Of a DNA stretch of 64,000 bases, positions 43,162 through 51,889 are shown piece by piece. Origin of the DNA: Oscillospiraceae bacterium (GTDB lineage Bacteria; Bacillota; Clostridia; Oscillospirales; Oscillospiraceae); assembly GCA_017469795.1 (NCBI GenBank), contig JAFUFT010000049.1, positions 21,974-85,973 on the forward strand. Direction: 5' to 3'. Each line of letters opens with the position of its first letter. Position 1 is the stretch's first letter. Position numbers and translations under genes: made by a program. The notes below the pieces were generated by a model. That model was given only the letters and a program-made list of their open reading frames with translations, was not told the DNA's origin and did no database searches.

Positions 43162-43956
43162 ATGGGACTGTTCGACAAAAAATACTGTGACATCTGCGGC
43201 AACAAGATCGGCCTCCTGGGGAACCGGAAGCTGGAGGACGGCAACCTCTGCAAGGATTGCGCCAAAAAGCTGTCTCCCTGGTTCAGCGAGCGCCGGCACA
43301 GCACCAAGGCCAGCATTCAGGAGCAGCTCAACTACCGGGAGGCCAACCGGGAGGCCGTAGCCGCCTTCCACACCACCCGTTCCCTGGGCAAAAACACCAA
43401 GGTGCTGCTGGACGAGGACAACCGGAAGTTCATGGTCACCAGCGCCAGCAATCTTTCGGAGGCCAACCCCGACGTCCTGGACTACAACCAGGTCACCGGA
43501 TGCGACCTGGAGATCGACGAGAACCGCTCTGAAAAGAAGCGCACCGACAAGGACGGCAAGCAGGTGAGCTACGTGCCGCCCCGGTATGAGTATTCCTACA
43601 ACTTCTATGTGACCATCCATGTGAACCATCCCTATTTCGACGATATGCGCTTCCAGCTCAACAGCGGCTCCGTCCAGACCGGCGAGACCTCCATGGGCGC
43701 CGCCTCCGGCGGATGGACCACCAACCGGGCCGCCACCGGCATCCGGGCCGGCATGGGCGTCACCGAATACAACGAGTATGTGAAGATGGGCAACGAGATC
43801 AAGCGGGCCGTAGACGGAATGCGCAACGAGATCCGCCGGGAGGTCCGTGCCCAGAGCGCCCCCAAGGCCGCCGTGACCTGCCCCTGGTGCGGCGCAACGA
43901 CAACGCCGGACGCCAGCGGATGCTGCGAATACTGCGGCGGCTCGGTGAACGGATAA
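43162..43956 (+). CDS. DUF4428 zinc-ribbon protein
   Basis: 264 residues. The first 50 residues match the DUF4428 ribbon (CDICGNKIGLLGNRKLEDGN then CKDCAKKLSPW). The middle (residues about 80-170) is beta-rich, and the C-terminus has a second ribbon (CPWCGATTTPDASGCCEYCG). AGAGGAG precedes the ATG. Not secreted. Unknown function; DUF4428 proteins are frequent in Firmicutes. First of four genes ending at 47363. Confidence 0.85.
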   Translation: MGLFDKKYCDICGNKIGLLGNRKLEDGNLCKDCAKKLSPWFSERRHSTKASIQEQLNYREANREAVAAFHTTRSLGKNTKVLLDEDNRKFMVTSASNLSEANPDVLDYNQVTGCDLEIDENRSEKKRTDKDGKQVSYVPPRYEYSYNFYVTIHVNHPYFDDMRFQLNSGSVQTGETSMGAASGGWTTNRAATGIRAGMGVTEYNEYVKMGNEIKRAVDGMRNEIRREVRAQSAPKAAVTCPWCGATTTPDASGCCEYCGGSVNG

Positions 43957-43973
43957 CAGAAAGGAGTATTCCC

Positions 43974-44381
43974 GTGAAACGACTCATTCCCGTTCTGCTG
44001 GTTCTCTCCCTGCTGCTGGCCCTCTGCGCCTGCGGGACGCCCAGCGAACTGAGCTTCACCAACAACCTCGACTCCGTCATCCACAACGTCTACATCAATC
44101 CGTCGGATGTCGCCGACTGGGCCGACCCGATCACCTATGCCAAGCTCAGCAAGGGCAGCACCATCCATTTTGACTTCGAAAAGATCGGCGAAGGACCCGG
44201 GATCTATGACATCGGCGCCATCGACGAGAACGCCATGAACTACGACGCCTATGAGGTGCCGCTGGCAGTGGGCGACAGCATCGCCGTTTCGGGTTCCAAG
44301 GACGGTGCCTCCATGGTGATCACCCACGAGGACGGAACGGTGGACACCTATGACGTATACATCTATGCCAACGGCGAATAA
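43974..44381 (+). CDS. Small lipoprotein
   Basis: 135 residues from a GTG with AAAGGAG 8 nt upstream. Signal LIPVLLVLSLLLALCAC; lipidated Cys near residue 20. The mature part (LSFTNNLDSVIHNVYINPSD) has a beta-sandwich look. No family recognised. It lies between DUF4428 and an LRR lipoprotein. Confidence 0.75.
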   Translation: MKRLIPVLLVLSLLLALCACGTPSELSFTNNLDSVIHNVYINPSDVADWADPITYAKLSKGSTIHFDFEKIGEGPGIYDIGAIDENAMNYDAYEVPLAVGDSIAVSGSKDGASMVITHEDGTVDTYDVYIYANGE

Positions 44382-44411
44382 CCTGCTGGCATCCGGAAGG
44401 AGGTATGTTTT

Positions 44412-46967
44412 TTGAAACGTATCTTAGCTATGCTTCTTGCGCTGGCCATGCTTCTTGCGCTGTCGGCCTGCGGCGGTTCTCCCGCGGAGTCAGCAGGAGC
44501 GCCTCCGGACGGCTCCAGTCCGGAAACGCCCGACGCTCAGGGATCGGCCGCAGAGGAATATGTGGAGACCACCGCCTCCGTCAACGCCCTGGATCCCGGC
44601 ACGCCCATTCCCCCGGACACCGGGACTCTGGAGCTGGTGGAGCAGACCTTTGACATTCCCCAGCTTACCATCGCAGGCACCGCGGACATGAAAATGGAGG
44701 CGGTGGAGGACGGGGTGACAGTCACCTCCGGCGACGGCGTATGGACCATTGCATTCCTGCCCTTTGAGAATCATCAGAAGGCAAATCTGGTCAACGCCAT
44801 CACCAACTACTACATCTCCGCCGGTGTGGACGTGTTCCCCGACCGGAGCGAAGCCGAGACCACTCTGGCCGGGTTTCCTGCTCAGGTCTACGCCCGGAAT
44901 GTCCACGAGGAGTATCTCAAACCCGAGGACGAGGAATACGTGCCTGCTCTGGAGATCCTGCTCGACTACGGCTCCGCCCAGGTGGGAAAATGGGCCGGTC
45001 TCCGGATCCGCCTCACCAGCAACGATTTTGAGAACTACGCCAACATCTACGACGTGCTGCAGCTTCGGCACGTCCGGGCGGTGCTGAACAACTTCAGGGT
45101 CAACGAAGGGGACTCCGGCATCACGGTCTCCGCCGCCGGCATCACCGTGACCTTCCCCAGCATCTGGGAAAGCCACGAGGACACCAACGGTCCCTGGTCG
45201 GGCATCTTTGAGAGCAGCGAACTCCTCGGCGCCGTGTACCTCAAGCCCGCCACCCCCGCCGACCCCCATGAGGCCGCCGCCGCGTCCGGCGGTGAGACCT
45301 TCGACTGGTCCTGCGACGGCATTGACTATGCCGGAGAGCTCCGGAACTGGGCACGGGAGGGCGAGACCCCCAACTACCAGCTGAATCTGTACACAACCTT
45401 CAGCAATGACCGCTGCCTGGCTGTGACCCTGTCCCTGTTCGCGGGGAAGGAGGATCCGGCGGTCCTGAAAGAGTACATTGAGACGGATAACTTCCGGAAT
45501 GTGATCCGCACCATTGCGCTGGATCCCGCGGGGATCCCCGGGCTGTGGATCAGCGTGGACGACACCGGCCTCCGGCGGAACGCGGACGGCGTGATCACCG
45601 GCTACGACGGCACCGACGCGGAGATCGTGATCCCGGAGGTCATCTCCGGCGTGGAGATCAAGGGCATTGGCTACGGCGCCTTCGGCGGGAACACCACCAT
45701 CACCAAGGTGACCCTGCCGGAGACCCTGGAATATATTGACGAGTATGCCTTCCACAACTGCTCCAATCTGGAGACCGTGGAATTCGCCTCCACCCGGACC
45801 ATCGAGGAGCAGGCCTTTGAGGGCTGCACCAGCCTCCGGGACGTGGTTCTGCCGGAGACCGTCACCTATGTGGGCGGCTATAACTTCGCCGGACTGGGCC
45901 AGGGCACCTTCACCGCCCTGGGCGCCACCAAATACGGGGTGGAGTGCTTCTCCGAGAGCACCTTTGAGACCATCTCCATCGGCCCCAACAGCGATCTGTC
46001 AGACAATATGATCTTTGAGCGGGTCCATGCCAGGCAGATCCAGCTGGGCGACGGCATCACCACCATCGGGTTCGGCTGCTTCGCCAACGCCTCGGATTTG
46101 AAGGCGGTGAACATCCCGGACTCCGTCACAGAGATCGGCGAGGCCGCCTTCAACTGGGCCGGCATTCAGGAGCTGCGCATCCCCGAGGGCGTCACGGAGA
46201 TCCACCCGAGCACCTACTCCACGGACAGCGGCATCGCCATCCTGCCCGCCAGCGTTCAGCACATTGAGACCCTGGGCATCACCGCTCCGGTAGTTATGCT
46301 CCAGAGCAAAGACGTGGAACTGGATGAGACCGCCATCGACACGGACGTCCTGCTGCTGCCGGGTGTCTACAGCCGGGACGACGTGGGCTTTACCCTGGAC
46401 AAACAGCATTTGTATGTGAGCCTGATGATCCTCATCGCCATGGACGCCAGCCGCGACCAGAGCAACGCCTTTGACGACTATCTGATTGAGCAGGGCTTTG
46501 ACGACATCTCCTGGTTCGGCCTCAGCGCGGCTCACGCCCACTACAACATCGACGACTTCCGCTTTGAGGAGAAGACCGTGGCGGAGTACACCGGCAGTGA
46601 TACCGACCTCTGCATCCCGCTGCTCAGTCCCGATCAGGAGTACTGGGGCTGGCGGCTGGGCGACGGACTGTTCGCCGGAACCGGCATCCGCAGCATCACC
46701 TTCCACAGCTATACGCGGGAGATGGGCTCCAAGGTCTTTGACGGCTGCCAGGATCTCACCGACATCTGGTTCACAACGGACATCCTCAGGTGCTCGGATC
46801 CAGACGCCTACGACTACGCCTCAGACGCCTTTGCGGGCATCCCCGGCGGCGTGACGGTCCACGTCCCCGCCTGCCTCACCGATGAGGAGCGCGGCAACGT
46901 GGAGTCCTACCTCAAGGACGCCGGCCTGCCGGATACCGCCGTATTTGACTACTACAGTCTGAAGTAA
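44412..46967 (+). CDS. BspA-type leucine-rich-repeat lipoprotein
   Basis: 851 residues from a TTG with AAGGAGGT 7 nt upstream. Lipobox LLALSAC near residue 18. Residues about 60-360 are a globular region (ITVTFPSIWESHEDTN). LRR_5 repeats follow (KVTLPETLEYIDEYAFHNCS, AVNIPDSVTEIGEAAFNWAG, ELRIPEGVTEIHPS) to about residue 640, and a final domain. BspA-type repeats bind host or bacterial surfaces. The protein is probably anchored to the outer face of the membrane. Confidence 0.88.
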   Translation: MKRILAMLLALAMLLALSACGGSPAESAGAPPDGSSPETPDAQGSAAEEYVETTASVNALDPGTPIPPDTGTLELVEQTFDIPQLTIAGTADMKMEAVEDGVTVTSGDGVWTIAFLPFENHQKANLVNAITNYYISAGVDVFPDRSEAETTLAGFPAQVYARNVHEEYLKPEDEEYVPALEILLDYGSAQVGKWAGLRIRLTSNDFENYANIYDVLQLRHVRAVLNNFRVNEGDSGITVSAAGITVTFPSIWESHEDTNGPWSGIFESSELLGAVYLKPATPADPHEAAAASGGETFDWSCDGIDYAGELRNWAREGETPNYQLNLYTTFSNDRCLAVTLSLFAGKEDPAVLKEYIETDNFRNVIRTIALDPAGIPGLWISVDDTGLRRNADGVITGYDGTDAEIVIPEVISGVEIKGIGYGAFGGNTTITKVTLPETLEYIDEYAFHNCSNLETVEFASTRTIEEQAFEGCTSLRDVVLPETVTYVGGYNFAGLGQGTFTALGATKYGVECFSESTFETISIGPNSDLSDNMIFERVHARQIQLGDGITTIGFGCFANASDLKAVNIPDSVTEIGEAAFNWAGIQELRIPEGVTEIHPSTYSTDSGIAILPASVQHIETLGITAPVVMLQSKDVELDETAIDTDVLLLPGVYSRDDVGFTLDKQHLYVSLMILIAMDASRDQSNAFDDYLIEQGFDDISWFGLSAAHAHYNIDDFRFEEKTVAEYTGSDTDLCIPLLSPDQEYWGWRLGDGLFAGTGIRSITFHSYTREMGSKVFDGCQDLTDIWFTTDILRCSDPDAYDYASDAFAGIPGGVTVHVPACLTDEERGNVESYLKDAGLPDTAVFDYYSLK

Positions 46968-46991
46968 TTCAATAAAAAAGGAGAAACCATT

Positions 46992-47363
46992 ATGAAACGT
47001 ACCCTATCTATTCTGCTTGCAGTCATCATGCTGCTGTCCCTGCTGACCGCCTGCGGCGGCAAGGCCGATCCCAATATCGGCGTCTATAAGCTCTCCGGCG
47101 CCATGGGCTATTCCCTGGAGGAGTTCGCCGGAATGATGGGCATTACCGAAGAGGAAGCCGCCGACATGATCCAGATGGAACTCAAGGACAAGGGTGTCCT
47201 CGCCCTGACCTTTGACGGAGAAACTGAGACCGGAACATGGTCGGCAGACGGTGAGACGCTGACGATCGAGGACGCAGGCGAAAGCATCACCGGCACCATC
47301 AAGGACGGCGTGATCACCATCGAAATCGAAGGCGAGAGCATGACGCTGACCAAGGTCGAGTAA
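46992..47363 (+). CDS. Small lipoprotein
   Basis: 123 residues. Signal LLAVIMLLSLLTAC, then an acidic mature part with a short beta-rich repeat (ALTFDGETETGTWSADGETL), similar to lipoprotein domains that form a small sandwich (DUF4595-like is possible). No family identified. Last gene before a strong terminator. Confidence 0.75.
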   Translation: MKRTLSILLAVIMLLSLLTACGGKADPNIGVYKLSGAMGYSLEEFAGMMGITEEEAADMIQMELKDKGVLALTFDGETETGTWSADGETLTIEDAGESITGTIKDGVITIEIEGESMTLTKVE

Positions 47364-47374
47364 ACATACGCAAA

Positions 47375-47413
47375 GCGCCTGAAGCCATAAGGCTTCAGGC
47401 GCCTCTTTTTTTG
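47375..47413. terminator. Terminator between convergent genes
   Basis: GCGCCTGAAGCC pairs with GGCTTCAGGCGC across a 4-nt loop and is followed by TTTTTTT on the plus strand. Confidence 0.9.
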
Positions 47414-48565
47414 TTACGGCAGCACCGTCTTCAGCCGGTCCAGAGCCAGGCGGATGGAGTCCTCCGGGCAGGCCAGATTGAACCGGATATGCCCTTCGCC
47501 CCCCGCGCCGTAGTCTGTGCCGTTGCTGACGATGACCTGGGCCCGCTCCAGCCGGTCCATGAGCTCCTGCTGGGGAAGTCCGAGCGCGCGCAGATCGACC
47601 CACTGGAGATAGGTTCCCTCCAGCGGCGTAAACGCCGCCTCCGGCACCAGGGCGCTGAGTCCCGACAGCAGGAGCTCCCGGTTGCGCCCAAGCTGCTCGA
47701 GCAGCTCATCCAGCCAGGGTCCGCCGGTCTCATAGGCTGCAGTGGCGGCGGCGTAGCCGAAGGTGTTGACATAGAACCCCACCGTCTCGCTCAGCTCCTT
47801 CCGGATCCGCTCCCGGAGCGCAGGATCCTCCACGATGGTATTGCTGATGGCGCAGCCCGCCAGATTGAAGGTCTTGGTGGGGGCAGTGCAGACAATGGTC
47901 CAGGGCGTCAGCTCCGGCGCCGCCTGGGTCAGCACCAGATGCCTGCCTGTATGGTCCAGATCGAAGTGGATCTCGTCGGACACCACCCAGAGTTCCTCCT
48001 CCAGACAGATCTCCGCCAACTGCCGCAGCTCCTCCCGGGTCCAGACTCTCCCCACGGGATTGTGCGGTGAGCAGAGCAGCAGCATCTTTGCCCCTCTGGC
48101 CTTTTCCCGCAGATCCTCAAAGTCCATGGTGTACCGGCCGTCCCGCAGCACCAGCGGGTTTTCCACGATCTTCCGGCCGGCGTTCCGGACCTCCTCGGCA
48201 AAATGCTGGTAGACCGGCGGCTGCAGGATCACGCCGTCCCCCGGCGCCGTCAGCGCCCGGATCGCCGCTCCCATGGCCACCAGTACGCCGCTGCTCTGGA
48301 TGGCCCAGTCCGGGGATATCTTCCACTTATGGCGGCGGAGCATCCAGTCCGCCAGTGCCGCGTCATAGCGCTCCTTGTCCGGCGGCGCGTAGCCGAAGCA
48401 GCCCCGGTCCACGATTTTGTGCATGGCCTCAGTGATGCCCGGCGCCAGGTTGAACCGCATCTCCGCCACGGAGAAGCTGATGATGCCCGGGTCTGTCACG
48501 CCGTGGGACGCGGCAAAGGGGTGAACGCCTCCCCCGGTGTTCAGCGTGGTAAAATCAAACTGCAT
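47414..48565 (-). CDS. MalY/PatB-type aminotransferase (C-S lyase)
   Basis: 383 residues. The PLP-binding Lys lies in APTKTFNLAGCAISNTI, and YQHFAEEVRNAGRKI, VSDEIHFDLDH and ISNTIVEDP are typical of MalY/PatB. These enzymes release thiols or H2S from cystathionine or cysteine conjugates. The ATG at 48565 has GGAGG 7 nt upstream; an ATG at 48571 would overlap the ferredoxin stop by 4 nt but has poor spacing. It is cotranscribed with a molybdoenzyme, hinting at sulfur-compound metabolism. Confidence 0.88.
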   Translation of the reverse strand: MQFDFTTLNTGGGVHPFAASHGVTDPGIISFSVAEMRFNLAPGITEAMHKIVDRGCFGYAPPDKERYDAALADWMLRRHKWKISPDWAIQSSGVLVAMGAAIRALTAPGDGVILQPPVYQHFAEEVRNAGRKIVENPLVLRDGRYTMDFEDLREKARGAKMLLLCSPHNPVGRVWTREELRQLAEICLEEELWVVSDEIHFDLDHTGRHLVLTQAAPELTPWTIVCTAPTKTFNLAGCAISNTIVEDPALRERIRKELSETVGFYVNTFGYAAATAAYETGGPWLDELLEQLGRNRELLLSGLSALVPEAAFTPLEGTYLQWVDLRALGLPQQELMDRLERAQVIVSNGTDYGAGGEGHIRFNLACPEDSIRLALDRLKTVLP

Positions 48566-48567
48566 GA

Positions 48568-48972
48568 TCATTCCTCCCATGAAAGCGCCCCGGTGGGACA
48601 GGTGTGGACGCAGGCCGGAAGTAGTCCTGCCGCCCGTCTGCCGGCGCAGCCGTCGCATTTTTGTACTGTTTCTTCTATATAAGTGATCACGCCCCGGGGG
48701 CATGCGTCCCCGCAGGCCCGGCAGCCGATGCACAGCGATTCCTCTGCCGTGACCGTTCCGCCGTTCTTTTGAAGGCATCCTGTGGGACATACCTCCGCGC
48801 ACGCGCCGCACTGGCTGCAGGATACCGCCCGGAACCGCCCCGGCACCTCCGCCGGCTCCACCCGGAGCAGGGGCAGCTGTCCCTCCAGGGGCCGGATGTC
48901 CCGCTGGTCCAGACATGCCATCTGACAGGCCTGACAGCCGGTACAGCGGTCAGATTCAAACACCAGACTCAT
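48568..48972 (-). CDS. Four-cluster ferredoxin subunit (DmsB/PhsB-like)
   Basis: 134 residues with four Cys groups (CTGCQACQMAC, CSQCGACAEVC, CIGCRACGDAC, and CDGCAGRR then CVHTC). This matches electron-transfer subunits of molybdopterin oxidoreductases. No Tat or Sec signal. ATG overlaps the stop of the catalytic subunit by 4 nt. Confidence 0.93.
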   Translation of the reverse strand: MSLVFESDRCTGCQACQMACLDQRDIRPLEGQLPLLRVEPAEVPGRFRAVSCSQCGACAEVCPTGCLQKNGGTVTAEESLCIGCRACGDACPRGVITYIEETVQKCDGCAGRRAAGLLPACVHTCPTGALSWEE

Positions 48973-51104
48973 TCTGCCGCCTCCTTTTCCATCCGCTCCA
49001 CCCGGCACCGGATACAGCGGTATCCGGGGAAACCGGAATAGGGATCCCGGTGATCCCAGGACAGGAGGCTGTTGGCGTCCGCCTCCCGATACCCGTGATA
49101 CAGGCTCACCATCCCGGCCGGCATGACCGGCGTGGGATTGGCCTTCACCGTCACGCTGCCCCGGGCGGTGGACAGGCGGATCCAATCCCCCGGACCGATC
49201 CCGAGAGCTTCGGCGTCCTCCATGCTCAAATCCGCCATGGGCTCCGGCCGCAGGGACCGGGCCGCAGGGGTGTCATGGAGCCGGGAGTGGAGTCCTCCGG
49301 GGATCCGGATGCCTGTGGAGAGGATCAGTGGGAACTCCGCCGGGTCCGCCTCGTCCTCGGAGGACCGGTAGGTGGGCAGCGGATCCAGTCCCGGGGCGTG
49401 CAGCTCCGCCAGAATGGTGGAATACAGTTCGAATTTCCCTGTGGGCGTGTCAAAGCCGTGCCGCCCCACCGGGGTGATCTGCAGTCCCTCGATCTTCTGC
49501 GGCATCTCCGGATGCTCCCGCAGCGCCTCCAGATCGATGGGCGTATCCCGGAGCATATACCACAGGCAGTCGTCCCGGCTGCCCCGCAGCAGGGGATCCT
49601 CCACCGAGAGGCGCCGGGCCAGCTCCAGGATCACCTCGTCGTCCCGCCGGGACTGGCTTAGCGGCGGGATCACCGGTTCCGTGTACTGGGCGTATCCACC
49701 GCCGAAGACCTTGAATTCGTCCCGCTCCAGGGAGGAGCAGGCCGGCAGCACGATGTCGGCATATTTGGCGCTGTCCGTCAGGAACAGGTCCATGTCCACG
49801 AAAAACTCCAGCTTCTCCAGCGCCTGGGCCATCCGTCCGGAGTCCGGGAACATCCGAAAGTTCATCCCGTGGGCATACAGGGCCCGGATGGGATAGGGCC
49901 GGCGAGTCAGGACGGCCCGGTGCAGGTCGCAGGCCTGCATCTCCCCGATGAGCTTTCCCCACAGGGGGAACCGCTCGCAGCCCACAGGGACGGGCCCCTC
50001 CGCGGGGTATCTCTCCGTGGAGAACTCCGGCTCCCGCGTCTCGAAGCCGCCCATGGAGTGGGCATAGGTCAGGGGCGCGGGGATCATGCCGCCTGGCCGG
50101 TCGTAGCTGCCCGTCAGCGCGCAGAGGGCCATGACGGCCCGGTGGTTCTGCATGCCGTTTTTGAAGTGGACCAGCGACGCGTTGGAGGGGTTGATGGCCA
50201 GAGGGCCGTTCTCCCCGATCAGCCGAGCCGCCCGACGGATGTCTGCCGGATTGAGGCCCGTGATCTGCGCCGTTTCCTCCGGGGTGAACCGGGCCACATA
50301 GGCGGCATATTCCGCAAATCCATAGACATTTTTTTCGATGTAGTCCCGGTCAATCCACCCATTTTCGATCAGCTCCCGGCCCAGGCACAGGGCCAGGGCC
50401 CCGTCGGTGCCGGGGCGGATCCGCAGATGCAGGTCGCAGTCCCGGGAAGCCGGGGTGATCCGGGGATCCACGATGATGACCTTCATGCCCCGCTGCCGGT
50501 TCTTCTGAAGTCCGATGTTCATCAGATAGCCGGAGATCCCCGGGTTGGCGCACCAGCCCAGGAACACTCCCGCACGCCCCAGATCCGGCCGGACCATCTC
50601 CGCGCCGGTGGCGCACTTCCAGGACAGGATCGTGGAGGTAAAACAGGAGGAGGACTCGCTGCCGTAATTCACCGAGCCGAAGCTGTAGGCCAGCCGCTGC
50701 AGAAAAGGCCGGTACCACTTGTTGTAACCGGAATAGAAGGCCACGGAGGAGGCGCCGGACTCCGTCTTGAACTGATTCAAACGGGCGGCGATCTCCGTCA
50801 GCGCATCCTCCCAAGAGACGGCCTCAAACTGTCCGGATCCCTTGGGTCCCGTCCGGCGCAGGGGCGTTTTCACCCGGTCCGCCCGGTAGATGTAATCCCG
50901 CATGGCAATGCCCCGGGCACAGAGCTTGCCGCGGTTCGCCGGGTGGGCGTCGGTGCCCTCCACTTTGACGACGGTCCCGTCCTTTACATAGCAGGTCACG
51001 CCGCAGTGGGGTCCCGGCGCGCAGATGTCGCAGAAGCTGTTCCGAAGACTGATCCCGGTGTCCATACCCGGGAGCTTCGCCCGAGTCCTCTCGCGCAGAT
51101 CCAC
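48969..51104 (-). CDS. Molybdopterin-dependent oxidoreductase, catalytic subunit
   Basis: 711 residues. An N-terminal [4Fe-4S] motif (SFCDICAPGPHCGVTC, then CARG) is followed by molybdopterin domains. GSESSSCF suggests Cys as the metal ligand, and the C-terminal domain has HDTPAARSLRPEPMADLS and ASNSLLSWDH-like segments. The GTG start has GGAGG 7 nt upstream. There is no Tat signal and no membrane-anchor gene, so the complex is probably cytosolic. The family includes polysulfide, thiosulfate and arsenate reductases; substrate unknown. Confidence 0.88.
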   Translation of the reverse strand: MDLRERTRAKLPGMDTGISLRNSFCDICAPGPHCGVTCYVKDGTVVKVEGTDAHPANRGKLCARGIAMRDYIYRADRVKTPLRRTGPKGSGQFEAVSWEDALTEIAARLNQFKTESGASSVAFYSGYNKWYRPFLQRLAYSFGSVNYGSESSSCFTSTILSWKCATGAEMVRPDLGRAGVFLGWCANPGISGYLMNIGLQKNRQRGMKVIIVDPRITPASRDCDLHLRIRPGTDGALALCLGRELIENGWIDRDYIEKNVYGFAEYAAYVARFTPEETAQITGLNPADIRRAARLIGENGPLAINPSNASLVHFKNGMQNHRAVMALCALTGSYDRPGGMIPAPLTYAHSMGGFETREPEFSTERYPAEGPVPVGCERFPLWGKLIGEMQACDLHRAVLTRRPYPIRALYAHGMNFRMFPDSGRMAQALEKLEFFVDMDLFLTDSAKYADIVLPACSSLERDEFKVFGGGYAQYTEPVIPPLSQSRRDDEVILELARRLSVEDPLLRGSRDDCLWYMLRDTPIDLEALREHPEMPQKIEGLQITPVGRHGFDTPTGKFELYSTILAELHAPGLDPLPTYRSSEDEADPAEFPLILSTGIRIPGGLHSRLHDTPAARSLRPEPMADLSMEDAEALGIGPGDWIRLSTARGSVTVKANPTPVMPAGMVSLYHGYREADANSLLSWDHRDPYSGFPGYRCIRCRVERMEKEAAE

Positions 51105-51218
51105 ATCCTCACCTCCATATGGCCTTTTTTCTATGATAGCAAACCCTTCCGCAGAAAACAACCGTCTTTCCCGCCTTCGTTCCGCGCATTTTTTAACAGA
51201 AACAACACAAAGGAACCT

Positions 51219-51247
51219 TTGACAAATGCAAGCCTTTGGTATATTCT
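51219..51247 (+). promoter_or_regulatory. Promoter of the second solute-binding/MaoC-like module
   Basis: A consensus TTGACA (51219-51224), 17-bp spacer and TATTCT (51242-51247) precede the small gene at 51316. The -10 context TATTCTATAT equals that of the dac remnant promoter. Confidence 0.75.
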
Positions 51248-51315
51248 ATATGCGAGGGTATTTTGGAGACGAAACAAATGGATATCCCGTAAAACGAATG
51301 GAGGCGTCACGAACA

Positions 51316-51702
51316 ATGGCAAAAGCCGATATCCTGTTTGACAAAACAGAATTTGTCCTCCGCATGGCTGACAAGCAGGCCATGACCATGGACATTCGGG
51401 CGGATCAGATCACCACGATCACCTTCCAGCCCACGGAGGAAAAGGGCGGCTTCCTGGGGCTGAAGAAGGTCCCCTCTGAAGTCATGATTCTGAAGATGAA
51501 GGGCGGCGGCGGTCCCGGCCCCGGCGGTCCCGGCGGCGGAAGCGACGGCATGCCCGTGCTGAAGCAGGCCTTTGAGGCCAAGGAAAAGGGTTCCTGGGAT
51601 AAAATGAAGGCGCAGATGCTGAAATTTGCCCATGACAACAACATCACGCTCCACGAGGAGAAAGAGATGTGGCAGCCCCCGCAGATGCAGGGCGGTATGT
51701 AA
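51316..51702 (+). CDS. Small protein with Gly/Pro-rich linker, first gene of the second module
   Basis: 128 residues. A beta-rich N-terminal domain (ILFDKTEFVLRMADKQ, TITFQPTEEKGGFLGLKKVP), a GGGGPGPGGPGGGSDG linker at about residues 70-85, and a C-terminal helix (KMKAQMLKFAHDNNITL). No signal or membrane segment. The linker resembles those in both MaoC-like proteins of this window. A terminator follows, so it is also expressed alone. A PH-like fold is possible but unproven. Confidence 0.65.
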   Translation: MAKADILFDKTEFVLRMADKQAMTMDIRADQITTITFQPTEEKGGFLGLKKVPSEVMILKMKGGGGPGPGGPGGGSDGMPVLKQAFEAKEKGSWDKMKAQMLKFAHDNNITLHEEKEMWQPPQMQGGM

Positions 51703-51712
51703 AAAGAACCGG

Positions 51713-51746
51713 AAAAGACGCAGGTTTCGGCCTGCGTCTTTTTTGT
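51713..51746 (+). terminator. Terminator after the small Gly/Pro-linker gene
   Basis: AAAAGACGCAGG pairs with CCTGCGTCTTTT around a 6-nt loop and is followed by a T-tract (TTTTTTGTTTTG). Confidence 0.88.
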
Positions 51747-51834
51747 TTTGATATCTGGTGATTTGTCCAAAAACCGAGAGAAAAGATTATGCGCTATTCC
51801 AGTAGACAAACGAAACCGCAGTTCGTACAATTGT

Positions 51835-51868
51835 GTTGTAATTGTTAAGAAAATATTACAATTACAAC
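51835..51868. repeat. 11-bp inverted repeat before the second-module lipoprotein gene
   Basis: GTTGTAATTGT and ACAATTACAAC are perfect complements, 12 nt apart; a further ACAATT half-site lies just upstream. It ends 21 nt before the start codon and may be an operator or a 5'-leader hairpin. Confidence 0.6.
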
Positions 51869-51889
51869 AAAAAGAAGGGAGATATGACC

